Source of the DNA: Phycisphaerae bacterium
GTDB lineage: Bacteria; Planctomycetota; Phycisphaerae; UBA1845; UTPLA1
Assembly: GCA_035275405.1 (NCBI GenBank)
Contig: DATEMU010000003.1
Span: 372,001 to 436,000 of the forward strand
Direction: 5' to 3'
Length of the DNA stretch: 64,000 bases
Under the pieces are notes generated by a model that saw nothing but the letters and a program-made list of their open reading frames with translations, made no database searches and was not told the origin of the DNA. Below are positions 46,801 to 58,089 of this stretch, one piece after another (positions within the stretch are counted from its first letter, which is position 1; the number at the start of each line of letters is the position of its first letter). The position numbers were made by a program, and so were the translations under genes.

Positions 46801-47772
46801 CATTGAAGATGAACCGTTGCAGATTGTTGAGGGCGTGGCCGCCGCGCCCGTCGGCGCTGCGGGTAACGAATTGACCCCAACGGTGGCAGTGACACAGTTT
46901 GCACTCGTACAGCCCGTGGAGATGTTTCGCGCACGACCGTAATAAGTAGTGGCGGACGCGGGACTGACACTGATCGAGGTCCCGGACCCGATCGATGTGC
47001 CTCCGCAACTTCCGATGTACCAATCGATCGTATCGCCGGCACCGACATTCGCCGCAATTACAGAAGAGGCACCACCGCAGATCGTGGCCGGCGTGGCCGT
47101 GGGGTTGAACGGAGTCGAAGGCCGTGAATTAACCGTCACCGTCACATTCGCGCATGATGAGGGCGTACAAGGCGATGATTCCCATCGTGCAAAGTAGGTT
47201 GTCGTAGTGTTCGGCGAGGCAATCGTCAGCGGCGTGTCGGTTCCGATGGATGTGCCGCCGCATGAATCACTGAACCACGTCAAAGTCGCTCCCGACCCAC
47301 CGGTGGCCGTCAGGGCGATATTGGGATAATCCCCCACGCAAAAGCCATTGTGGTCCACCGTAACGAGGGAGGGCGCCGTCGCCGGCGTGCAAACGACAAT
47401 GGCGTTCGTCATAGCATAGACGCTGCTGGCGGGCGTGCCGCAGGCGTCGGTCGAATACGCAGTAAACGCTATTGTGTAGGTGCTCGCCGTCGAAGGCGCG
47501 GTTATGGAAAACGTCTCGCCGTACGTGCCGTTTCCATCATGGTTGGAATGATCGATACAGGTGGTGTTGGAGATCGCCCAGTCGCTGGCCCGCCAATTAT
47601 TATTGGCTGTATTGCGTACAGAGATGACGACCGTCACGCTGGCGCCAGGCGCGACGGTGACGGTCGATCCGCCGTCAAGCGTGACGCCGAGGATGGACAA
47701 CGAAGCGTGCGCGAACGGCGTGATTGCTAGCGTTGCCAGCGCGGCGAGGTATGTATAACGGAATTGCTTCAA
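43897..47772 (-). CDS. Giant thrombospondin type 3 repeat surface protein
   Basis: A protein of about 1291 residues. A signal peptide (YLAALATLAITPFAHA) comes first, then a beta domain (about 20-125) and three Ig-like repeats with paired Cys (SCGGTSIG, SCGGTSIG and TCGGSSLG; about 140-390). Some 19 thrombospondin type 3 units of about 33 residues follow (DxDxDGxxDCxDxCPxDPxKxxPGxCGCG). These are Ca-binding loops with regular disulfides. The C-terminus has a hydrophobic helix and RRRRR, as in C-terminal sorting or anchor signals. TTG 47772 (after GGGGG) or TTG 47805 starts it. It is the only gene between the tRNA-Thr repeats. Confidence 0.85.
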   Translation of the reverse strand: MKQFRYTYLAALATLAITPFAHASLSILGVTLDGGSTVTVAPGASVTVVISVRNTANNNWRASDWAISNTTCIDHSNHDGNGTYGETFSITAPSTASTYTIAFTAYSTDACGTPASSVYAMTNAIVVCTPATAPSLVTVDHNGFCVGDYPNIALTATGGSGATLTWFSDSCGGTSIGTDTPLTIASPNTTTTYFARWESSPCTPSSCANVTVTVNSRPSTPFNPTATPATICGGASSVIAANVGAGDTIDWYIGSCGGTSIGSGTSISVSPASATTYYGRARNISTGCTSANCVTATVGVNSLPAAPTGAAATPSTICNGSSSMLSATVGSGETVDWYIGTCGGSSLGSGTSISVSPSTTTTYFARARNTSTGCASSSCAQVTLEVAPSCDDFDPCTADSCVDGQCSHTLADADTDGICDAEDLCANTPSGDSVNTQGCSCGQVSCDDNDPCTTDTCSAGVCSHTLDDSDSDGAPDCNDACPNDPGKIAPGVCGCGAADTDTDGDSTPDCLDGCPADPGKVAPGTCGCGTSDVDSDSDGAADCNDACPNDPAKTSPGMCGCGAADIDTDGDGVADCLDGCPTDATKAAPGQCGCSSNDTDVDGDGVSDCVDGCPNDPSKTAPGQCGCGVADTDADGDGVSDCNDGCPSDADKSGPGQCGCTVSDADSDSGGFPDCHDNCSSDPNNQTDSDGDGLGNACDGCPQDAAKASPGACGCGVADTDADGDSAADCNDGCPNDPAKTSPDQCGCGFSEVDVDGDGTADCIDGCPMDPAKIAPGACGCGTPDTDGDGDGTADCNDGCSNDADKASPGACGCGVADMDNDADGAANCVDGCPDDMGKTAPGTCGCGVADTDTDADGAFDCVDGCPNDPGKIAPGICGCGAADADSDGDGTADCNDACADDPNKITPGLCGCGTADTDSDGDGAPDCLDGCPADPGKVTPGECGCGVVDTDADGDSVADCVDGCPSDPGKTDLGACGCGNSDIDSDDDGMADCNDACPSDPNKVVAGACGCGVSDIDSDGDGTEDCNDECPADSAKTAPGNCGCGYPDDDSDGDGTLDCNDECPNDTDKVSAGVCGCGLSDIDGDGDGTEDCNDDCPVDPAKIESGICGCGVPEADSDTDGVCDVVDQCAGTIGGDAVNAAGCSCGQIDCDDGDPCTIDSCAGGICSTALQDRDGDGFCDSVDNCPDVRNPAQVDTDGDDVGDACDADSGIAADATGDPDAPDASQDIDVHANGPGSGGPTEQVDDGFPWLVLSFLFGAPICANGVFSALLPALLGITAFRASLRRRRRA

Positions 47773-48123
47773 TGAAACAGCCCCCGGTCCCTCGATGAAT
47801 GGCAACGAGCGTTGTTCGCGTCAACTTCCAGGAAGGCGCCAACGCCATGGTCCGCGTGGCGGAGCTTAGAAAGCCGACCGATTCCCGGGTGGACTTGAAA
47901 ATGTTGAGCGCGATCTGCTTTCTCGCCGATGACTAGGCGACCGCGAACCCGCATGGTTAGCTCTTCCTGGGTAACGGCTTCCTCTTCAAATTGGTCGGTT
48001 ACTTATGGAACCATGATGACCTCGATCCAGTCGATCGAAGAAGGCTGCCGCCGATAATCACATGGATGCACTCTCTTCGAGAGCTTTCGAGCTTTTTAGC
48101 AGCGGTTGCGTCCAGTTTTCGTA

Positions 48124-48165
48124 AAAGCGGGGGTCGTGGGTTCAAATCCCACCGTCGGCTGTCAC
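48124..48165. repeat. attR-like truncated tRNA-Thr copy
   Basis: Identical over 42 bp to 43780-43821: the T arm, acceptor 3' strand and 5 nt beyond. The 5' half of the tRNA is missing and the upstream bases are unrelated, so this is not a functional tRNA. The rest of the gap 47773-48238 holds no recognisable gene. Confidence 0.7.
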
Positions 48166-48238
48166 CCATTGGCCGAAAAACAGCATGGGCAGGTTGGATG
48201 TCAACCTGCCCATGCCACTCGCGAAAAGTCTCTCGATT

Positions 48239-48853
48239 CTAACGGGTCGTCGCATCGCCGATGACGAACTTCCCGGATTTCAAATCAAGAATGTCGAAGG
48301 GTGGGTCTTCGGGCTCCTCGACGGGCCCCTGGACGGAAGAGAGCGCTCCGCTCGTCTCCGCGTAGAAGGTCCACGCCCCGCCGTCGTAGTCAGCCAACGA
48401 GGTCAGCTCAAGCGTATCGACCATCGCGACGCTTCCGTCCGCATTCCCGGTAAACGTGATGACCTCCGTGCCGTACATCGGGACCGTTTCCCACTCCGCG
48501 TAGACCTCGTAGGCGACTTCGTAGAATCCCGCGCCGACTTGGACATCGAACACCTCGCGCGTCGCCGTGAAGGATCCGAAGTCCACGTCCTCCACATCGC
48601 CTATCTGCAGATCTTGTCCGGAGTCCTTCACAATCGCGCCATTCACAAAAGTCGCGGCGGATTCCCCTCCGCCCGAGCCCTGCTGGTAGAGCTCGTCCCA
48701 GTGCCAAATCTCCACGAACCCGTCGACGCTGCCTGCATACGTTCCGTCCGGAATGGCCGCGAAGGGCAATCCCAGTCCGGCCCCATCCGGACAACCCGCC
48801 GTTAACGCCGCACCTAAGATGATCAACGCCGCTGCAAATTCTCGAAATCTCAT
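48239..48853 (-). CDS. Lipoprotein of unknown function
   Basis: A 204-residue protein with a lipoprotein signal (AAALIILGAALTAGC, Cys about 21). The mature part is acidic and predicted beta-rich, with no family I recognise. AAGGAG lies 7 nt before the ATG. It is transcribed divergently from the ECF sigma gene 283 nt away. Confidence 0.7.
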   Translation of the reverse strand: MRFREFAAALIILGAALTAGCPDGAGLGLPFAAIPDGTYAGSVDGFVEIWHWDELYQQGSGGGESAATFVNGAIVKDSGQDLQIGDVEDVDFGSFTATREVFDVQVGAGFYEVAYEVYAEWETVPMYGTEVITFTGNADGSVAMVDTLELTSLADYDGGAWTFYAETSGALSSVQGPVEEPEDPPFDILDLKSGKFVIGDATTR

Positions 48854-49136
48854 GACTGTCTCCTTCGCGCGGTTTGCCGCGCCACTGTTGCATCAATCAG
48901 AAGTCGCTCGCCGACGTTGGCGCCGACTTCAATCACCGGTGACATTCCTCCATATTGACAGCCGTCCCGGCGACTCACTCGGAAACCAGAGGCTTTCAGG
49001 GCGACCCACTCCGGAGACCGCGTTAAGGTCTCGCCGGACCCTGATTTACATCGCGACGGACTCGGCACAATTCGACTTGCGGGTAGGGGGTTGGCCCCCT
49101 TGGTGGTATATTGAACAGGGGGCCGGGAGGAAGCGT

Positions 49137-49778
49137 ATGTCGGCGGACGAATCCCCCCACCACGATACTCAGCTTGCCGCCAAGGCCGTGGCCGGCGACG
49201 AGGTCGCGCTCAGCAAGCTCCTGTTCAGCCACCACGAACGGCTCGTCGCCGAGGTCGGAAGTAAGTTACCCAGTGACGTGCAGGGAAGCGTTTCCGCCGA
49301 GGACATCGTACAGGAGGCGTACGTCGTCGCGTTTCAGCGAATCGCGACATTCAATCCGGAGGATCATGAACGGTTTTATCCCTGGCTGGCGGCGATCGCC
49401 CGAAACCGGCTGATGGACGCGGTCAAGGCCCAACGCGCGGCCAAGCGCGGCGGGGGTCGGGTTGCCGTGACAGGCGAACAGACAGACGATGAAGAAATGG
49501 TCCAATTGCTGGAGGTGCTGGCCGTGCACACTCGCACGCCCAGCCGCTCCGCTGCGGACCACGAAGCAGCACAGGCCGTCGAACGGGCACTCGGCAATCT
49601 ATCGGAGGACTATAAGGAAGCGCTTCGCCTTCGGTATCTCGAGGCCCTCCCGGTCGCCCAGATCGCCTCACGCCTGAGCCGTACCGAGGGAGCCGTCCAC
49701 ATGTTGTGTCACCGCGGCCTTCAGGCGATGCGGCTGGCGCTGGGGGACACGTCGAAGTTTTTGACAAAAAAATCGTGA
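49137..49778 (+). CDS. ECF-family sigma factor (planctomycete type)
   Basis: A 213-residue sigma factor. Region 2 includes VSAEDIVQEAYVVAFQRI and FYPWLAAIARNRLMDAV. Region 4 has LSEDYKEALRLRYLE and the HTH PVAQIASRLSRTEGAVHML. ATG 49137 has GGGAGG upstream; an in-frame extension to 48753 overlaps the divergent lipoprotein and is rejected. The STAS-like and kinase genes that follow form a common planctomycete signalling arrangement. Confidence 0.9.
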   Translation: MSADESPHHDTQLAAKAVAGDEVALSKLLFSHHERLVAEVGSKLPSDVQGSVSAEDIVQEAYVVAFQRIATFNPEDHERFYPWLAAIARNRLMDAVKAQRAAKRGGGRVAVTGEQTDDEEMVQLLEVLAVHTRTPSRSAADHEAAQAVERALGNLSEDYKEALRLRYLEALPVAQIASRLSRTEGAVHMLCHRGLQAMRLALGDTSKFLTKKS

Positions 49779-49865
49779 ACGGCTGCCAAATCGGCGTGAG
49801 CCCTGTCCTGCGTTCTCAATGAGATCATGGAGAGTTGCCCAGGCGACCCCGGACAGGAGCGACTT

Positions 49866-50270
49866 ATGTGGCGAGAAATGTTACGACCTGGAGCGGAATC
49901 GATTTGCACGCGGGCCAAGCTGTTCATGGCGTGCTGGAATGTCACCGCCTCGGCCGAGGACGAACTCAGATTTCACCTCCGCGACCGCACCCTGACGCTT
50001 TTGGCCTTGAACGACGTCATGGACCGAGCGGTTCGGTGCGCGGCGCGGGAGCGCACCCGCTTTGTATTTGACCTGTCCGGCGTCGATGAGATGGAATCGT
50101 GCTACTCGGTAATCAGTGCCCGGTTCATCCGCTTTGCCTGCCAGGTCCGGAGACGTTGCCGAATCACGGGTCTCAATCCACGGCTTGCCGACGTCCTGGC
50201 ATTTTTCCTGCGGCGGGTGGGCTGCATCCAATTGGAACTGGCTCGGCCGCCGACCAGCCCGACGACGTGA
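49866..50270 (+). CDS. STAS-like domain protein
   Basis: A 134-residue protein whose central part (RFVFDLSGVDEMESCYSVIS, then RRCRITGLNPRLADVLAFF) has the beta-alpha pattern of STAS anti-anti-sigma domains. The usual phosphorylatable Ser/Thr position appears as ESCYS. ATG 49866 has AGGAG upstream. It sits between an ECF sigma factor and a Ser/Thr kinase, so a partner-switch role is possible. The STAS call is moderate. Confidence 0.6.
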   Translation: MWREMLRPGAESICTRAKLFMACWNVTASAEDELRFHLRDRTLTLLALNDVMDRAVRCAARERTRFVFDLSGVDEMESCYSVISARFIRFACQVRRRCRITGLNPRLADVLAFFLRRVGCIQLELARPPTSPTT

Positions 50271-50379
50271 AGACCATGTTGCTCGCCACTTGGCGGGTCA
50301 TCGTGCTCGCGGGACAATGATTGCGGCGGGAATCTGGTCAGCGGCCGTTTAAGTCGCGGAGATTATCAAGGTAGCCGCA

Positions 50380-53121
50380 GTGGGATCCTCCAATCAGACG
50401 TCTCCAGGCGCCGAGAATCGTCCACAGCGCATTGCCCGCCTGGTTAATGAATGTCTAACGCGCCAGATCGCAGGCGAGACCGTCTCGATCGACGAGATTG
50501 GGTCGAGCCATGCGGACCTGATGCCGGAACTGGCCGAGGCGCTCCGCAAGGCCATGCTCATCGACAAGGCCCGACGACGCGCCCGGGGCGTCACCTCTGA
50601 AGGCTTCAGTCTGGCGGGCTACGACATCATTCGCCAGATCCGGCGAGGGGGTCAAGGCGTCGTCTTCGAGGCCGTCCAGCGCTCCACCGGCCGTACCGTC
50701 GCCATCAAGTGGATGCGCGATGGCTCGTTCGCCGGCGCCGGAGATCGGATGCGCTTTGAGCGCGAGGTCCGCGTTCTGGCGCAGCTTAACCACCCCAACA
50801 TCGTCACCATTCATGACAGCGGAGTGACGCCGGGGGGCGACAACTACTTCGTCATGAATTACATCGCGGGCCTGCCGCTGGATGAATATGTCGCGCGCAT
50901 CGGTTCCGAGAGCAAACTGCCGCATCCTGCGCAATTGCGGGGAATCTTGAGGCTGTTTCAAAAAATAAGTGACGCCGTTCACACTGCACACCTGCGCGGC
51001 ATTATTCACCGCGACCTGAAACCATCGAACATCCGCGTGGACGAGCGCGGCGAACCGCATGTGCTGGATTTTGGCCTGGCGAAGGTAATCGACCAGCCGA
51101 CAGGACTCGGGGGCCCGCTGGATGAACCGTCGCAATTGGCCCATCGGCTCGGCGGTGCGGCGGAATTCACACAGTCCGGTCAGTTCATAGGGTCGCTGCC
51201 CTGGGCCAGTCCGGAACAGGTCGAAGGCCGCACGGAGCTGATCGACATTCGGACCGACGTCTATTCTCTCGGGGTGATGCTGTTTCAGACGCTGACCGGT
51301 CGGTTCCCCTATCCGGTGCTGGGGCACATCCGAGAAGTGATGGACCACATTACTCGAACCGCTCCGACCCGCCCGAGCACTATACGAACTGCCCTCGACG
51401 ACGAAATTGAGACTATTGTTCTCAAATGCCTCGCCAAGGAACCGGAACGCAGATACCAAAGTGCCGGCGACCTGTCCCGCGATCTGGATCGGTACCTGGC
51501 CGGCGAAGCGATCGAGGCCAAGCGGGATTCCATCCACTATGTTCTTCGAAAGCAGCTTCGGCGCTATCGCGTACCTTTGGGCATCGCCGCTGCATTCATT
51601 TTTTTGCTCATCGCTGGGCTTGGCGCAAGTCTCTATTCATGGCAGCAGGCCCGGAACGAAGCCTCTAAATCGCGCGCAGCCCTCGATTTTGTCGCCGAGA
51701 TGTTCGGCGCGATCGACCCGGTCTTGGCGCGCGGACACGACGTTACCGTAGCGGAAGTACTCAACCCGGCAGCAGAAAAAGTGGCACACGCTTTTGCTGA
51801 CCAACCGCAGGCCGAGTCCGTCGTGCGCGGTGTACTGGGCCGGGCCTATTCTCATGTCGCACGATACAAAGATGCCCAGCGCGAGTTGCAAAGCGCCTGG
51901 GACCTGCGGCAATCGTTGGGGCAGACCGATGATGCCGAGGCGCTGACGCTGCAGCACGACCTGGGGCTCGCCATTCTGCAAGCAGGCGACGTGGAGCGCA
52001 GCCAGGAGATTTTGCGCCGTGTGCGTGACAAGCGAGCGACTCTTCTGGGGCCCGAAAGCCGCGAAGCGTTGGCGACGCGGAGTGTGCTGGCGCTCATTAA
52101 GCAGTTAAGCGGCGACGTCGAAGGCGCCATCACCGATACGCGCGCCGTACTGGCGGATCAGGAACGCACTCTGGGGCGGAACGATCGCGACACGCTTGAT
52201 TCGATCGCCAGTCTCGCGGACATGCTGCAAACATCCGGAAAGCTGGACGAAGCATTGGCCGTCGCACATGATGCCGCGCAGCGTGCATCGACCGAGTATG
52301 GCGCCGACAGCAACCTCGCTTTGATGACCAAAAGCATCGAAGCGGAAGCGCTCCTCGCGCTCGATCGGCATTCAGAGGCCGCTTCCCTGCTGGATCAGGT
52401 CATTAAGGGAAAAGAGAAGCTCTACGGAGAGTCTCATCCCAGCACCCTTTTGTCACTCGATCTACTCGCGACCGCCCTTCTTCGCTCGCATCAGGATGAC
52501 AAGGCCATTGCGCTCCGCCGTACCATCGTCGCGCGAGCGAGTCAATCTCTGGGGGAGCGTGATCCTTCGGCTATGGCCTATTTCAACAACTTCGCGCAAG
52601 CCCTGCGTCAGACGGGACATCTCGACGAAGCTGAACCGATCTTCCGTCGCCTCATCGCTCTGCATCGCGAAGTCAGCGGGCCCAAGGCACGTGACACGCT
52701 CATCATCATGGGTAACCTGGGTTTGCTTCTCATGCAGCGCGAAAAGCCGGACGAAGCAATGCCGCTGCTTGAAGACGTACTCAAGGGTTTTCGTGAATCA
52801 CTCGCTGCCGATCACTGGATGATCGGAGTCGCGATGATGAATGTGGGCCGATGTCAGACCGCTCTCCATCGCCACGCCGAGGCAGAGACCACGCTACTGG
52901 AGGCGCATGCATTTCTCGAGAAAGCGCTCGGTCACGCGCACGAACGTACGATTCAGGCCCGGCTCGCGCTGGCCAAACTGTACGAAGCCTGGGGAAAAGG
53001 CGACAAAGTCGCGGAGTGGCAAGTCGAGCCGGCCACGTCACAGAGGGCCCCAGAACCAGCCACGTCAAAGCCGGGCGGGGCGGCTTCCCAACTCACGACA
53101 TCACAAGCCTCGGCCCGCTAA
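50380..53121 (+). CDS. Ser/Thr protein kinase with membrane helix and TPR array
   Basis: A 913-residue kinase. A short helical N-terminus (to about 75) is followed by the kinase domain (about 80-355). Its motifs are RRGGQG, VAIKWM, HRDLKPSN (about 210), DFGLAK (about 230) and SPEQ. A membrane helix follows (about 398-418, IAAAFIFLLIAGLGASLYSW) and then ten or so kinesin-light-chain-like TPRs (about 430-890). The TPR part should be outside the cytoplasm if the helix spans the membrane. The start is GTG 50380. The gene ends the sigma/STAS/kinase cluster. Confidence 0.92.
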   Translation: MGSSNQTSPGAENRPQRIARLVNECLTRQIAGETVSIDEIGSSHADLMPELAEALRKAMLIDKARRRARGVTSEGFSLAGYDIIRQIRRGGQGVVFEAVQRSTGRTVAIKWMRDGSFAGAGDRMRFEREVRVLAQLNHPNIVTIHDSGVTPGGDNYFVMNYIAGLPLDEYVARIGSESKLPHPAQLRGILRLFQKISDAVHTAHLRGIIHRDLKPSNIRVDERGEPHVLDFGLAKVIDQPTGLGGPLDEPSQLAHRLGGAAEFTQSGQFIGSLPWASPEQVEGRTELIDIRTDVYSLGVMLFQTLTGRFPYPVLGHIREVMDHITRTAPTRPSTIRTALDDEIETIVLKCLAKEPERRYQSAGDLSRDLDRYLAGEAIEAKRDSIHYVLRKQLRRYRVPLGIAAAFIFLLIAGLGASLYSWQQARNEASKSRAALDFVAEMFGAIDPVLARGHDVTVAEVLNPAAEKVAHAFADQPQAESVVRGVLGRAYSHVARYKDAQRELQSAWDLRQSLGQTDDAEALTLQHDLGLAILQAGDVERSQEILRRVRDKRATLLGPESREALATRSVLALIKQLSGDVEGAITDTRAVLADQERTLGRNDRDTLDSIASLADMLQTSGKLDEALAVAHDAAQRASTEYGADSNLALMTKSIEAEALLALDRHSEAASLLDQVIKGKEKLYGESHPSTLLSLDLLATALLRSHQDDKAIALRRTIVARASQSLGERDPSAMAYFNNFAQALRQTGHLDEAEPIFRRLIALHREVSGPKARDTLIIMGNLGLLLMQREKPDEAMPLLEDVLKGFRESLAADHWMIGVAMMNVGRCQTALHRHAEAETTLLEAHAFLEKALGHAHERTIQARLALAKLYEAWGKGDKVAEWQVEPATSQRAPEPATSKPGGAASQLTTSQASAR

Positions 53122-53208
53122 GTGTTTCACAGCAATTCGGCATCCCGGTTATGGAAGACTACGTAAGCTCGCAGTGGCCATCGCTGCAAAGAGCATTGGC
53201 GGTAAACG

Positions 53209-56490
<3,282 letters not shown>

Positions 56491-56505
56491 GACATTTGTC
56501 CTTGG

Positions 56506-58089
56506 CTACATCCATTGACCATGCACAAACCACTCACCCGAGCCGCCGTCGCGATAGACCCACAATCGCCGGCCGTGCTCGTCCTCCACCTCGTAGTAAT
56601 CCCGCAGTGTGGCACCGGCTAATAGCCGGTGATCCCACCACGGCAGCGTGATCCGCTCCGGTCCGACGCCGCTCACCACTTTGCCCGATTGGCCCCGCCA
56701 CTCCAGCCAGACCGGCGGCCCGTCGGGCACGAGCGACAGGATGCGCAGGGGCTCGGGCGAATCGAAAAGCTGCGAGGGCCTATCGGCGGGGTAGATCGCC
56801 CGCTCGGCGACGCGCGCGCGGCCCGACGTGCGCGGCGCGATCTCGCGGACGGCCGTATGGACGAACGCCGCCTCGGGCACATACGTCTCGGCCGGTTGCA
56901 CCTGCGTCACCGCCGCGCCGCCCAGCCGATCAATCAGCCGATCGACCAACTCGCCCAGGGCCGTCGGCTGATCGGCGGCTTCCTGCGCCGTCTCGCGGAG
57001 AAACGCCGCCTGTTGACGGGCCATCCGGCCGGTGCGCGAGGCCCGCAGCGTGATTTCCTCGACACCGAAGCCCAGATGCACGCGTTCCAGCCTCGGCGAC
57101 AAGAGCTTCCACAAATGCGCGGAATCGCGATTGGGATAGGTCAGCCGCAGCGACAGCGTTTCCGGCCCCATGTCCACGCACCGTAAGAGGACGATCAATT
57201 CCAGAACGCCGCGATCGGCGGTCTGCAACTGCTTGAGCAGCCGCGTCAACAACTCGCGCGTTGTCGCCTCGATGATCTCCGGCCGCCGGACGGGCCCGTC
57301 AAAGGCGTGCGCCGCCTCGAAGCGCCGGGCCAGTTGAATCGGTTGGATCGTCTCAACCACCGCGCCCGTGGCCCGATCTAGCCGCTCCAGGAGTTCCCGG
57401 CCGAACCGCGCCGCCAGTTCCTCGCGGGGCAGGACGAAGAGGTGCTCGATTCGCTCGATGCCTACGTCGGCCAGCGCCTCGACTGATCGCTCGTCGATCC
57501 GCAGGGCACGGACCGGCAGCGGCCCCAGCGCCTCACGAACCGCGCCCTCCGCGATCCAGATGATCTCTTCTCGGCCATAACGCGCCATGGCCCGCGCGCA
57601 CGCGAACGTTGGCGCGACGGCCAGTCGCGGTCGCAGCCCCCATCGCGCCAGCGCCGCGGCGATCCGCCGGGCGTGCTCGCGCTCGCCGCCGAAAAGCTTC
57701 TCGCAACCGGCGATATCCAGCATCAATCCATCGGGATCGTCCGGGGCGACGACGGGCGCAAAGCGCAGCATCCACCGCGCCAGCCGCCGCAGCGCTGCGG
57801 CATCTTCCTCCGGCGTCGTGGCCTGATCCCGCACGGCCATTCCCGCGAGCAGGCTTCGCGCGTGCGCCAGCGTCATCCCCGCCCGGACGCCGGCTGCCGC
57901 CGCCCGCTCGCAGCCGTGGACCACTTCCTGCACCCCGGCGCGCCGGGGCTGCGACGTCCACAGCAGCCAGGCCGCCGCGTCAGGCCGTCCGCTGCCGGGG
58001 TCGCCCCAGCGCCGCGCGTCGGATCGGTCTCTCCGCTGCGCCAGCCGGATCGGCCAGCCGGGCAGATAGATGGACAGCGCCCTCGGCAC
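56506..58089 (-). CDS. imuB: ImuB, catalytically inactive Y-family polymerase homologue
   Basis: A 527-residue protein that links the beta clamp and DnaE2 in SOS mutagenesis. The N-terminus (ALSIYLPGWPIRLAQRR) lacks the acidic DxD residues of active Y-family enzymes, and LMLDIAGCEKLFGGE marks the family. A possible clamp-binding QLF lies at about 457. Near the end, HRLLAGATL (about 486-494) is encoded by a dispersed palindromic repeat. GTG 58089 has GGAG 7 nt upstream and overlaps the imuA 3' end by 110 nt; the frame upstream of it is repeat-derived. Confidence 0.9.
   Translation of the reverse strand: MPRALSIYLPGWPIRLAQRRDRSDARRWGDPGSGRPDAAAWLLWTSQPRRAGVQEVVHGCERAAAAGVRAGMTLAHARSLLAGMAVRDQATTPEEDAAALRRLARWMLRFAPVVAPDDPDGLMLDIAGCEKLFGGEREHARRIAAALARWGLRPRLAVAPTFACARAMARYGREEIIWIAEGAVREALGPLPVRALRIDERSVEALADVGIERIEHLFVLPREELAARFGRELLERLDRATGAVVETIQPIQLARRFEAAHAFDGPVRRPEIIEATTRELLTRLLKQLQTADRGVLELIVLLRCVDMGPETLSLRLTYPNRDSAHLWKLLSPRLERVHLGFGVEEITLRASRTGRMARQQAAFLRETAQEAADQPTALGELVDRLIDRLGGAAVTQVQPAETYVPEAAFVHTAVREIAPRTSGRARVAERAIYPADRPSQLFDSPEPLRILSLVPDGPPVWLEWRGQSGKVVSGVGPERITLPWWDHRLLAGATLRDYYEVEDEHGRRLWVYRDGGSGEWFVHGQWM
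56607..56631. repeat. Copy D of the GTGGCAC palindromic repeat, inside imuB
   Basis: GTGTGG followed by the 19-bp palindrome CACCGGCTAATAGCCGGTG (perfect arms around a central A). It is read in frame as HRLLAGAT in the C-terminal part of ImuB. It matches copy A at 21 of 25 positions. Confidence 0.7.

Noticed and set aside
48124..48165. Second tRNA-Thr gene
   Set aside because: Only the 3' half is present; D arm and 5' acceptor strand are missing, so it is scored as a duplicated attachment-like sequence.
48753..49136. N-terminal extension of the ECF sigma gene
   Set aside because: It overlaps the divergent lipoprotein gene and has no sigma homology; ATG 49137 has a strong ribosome site.
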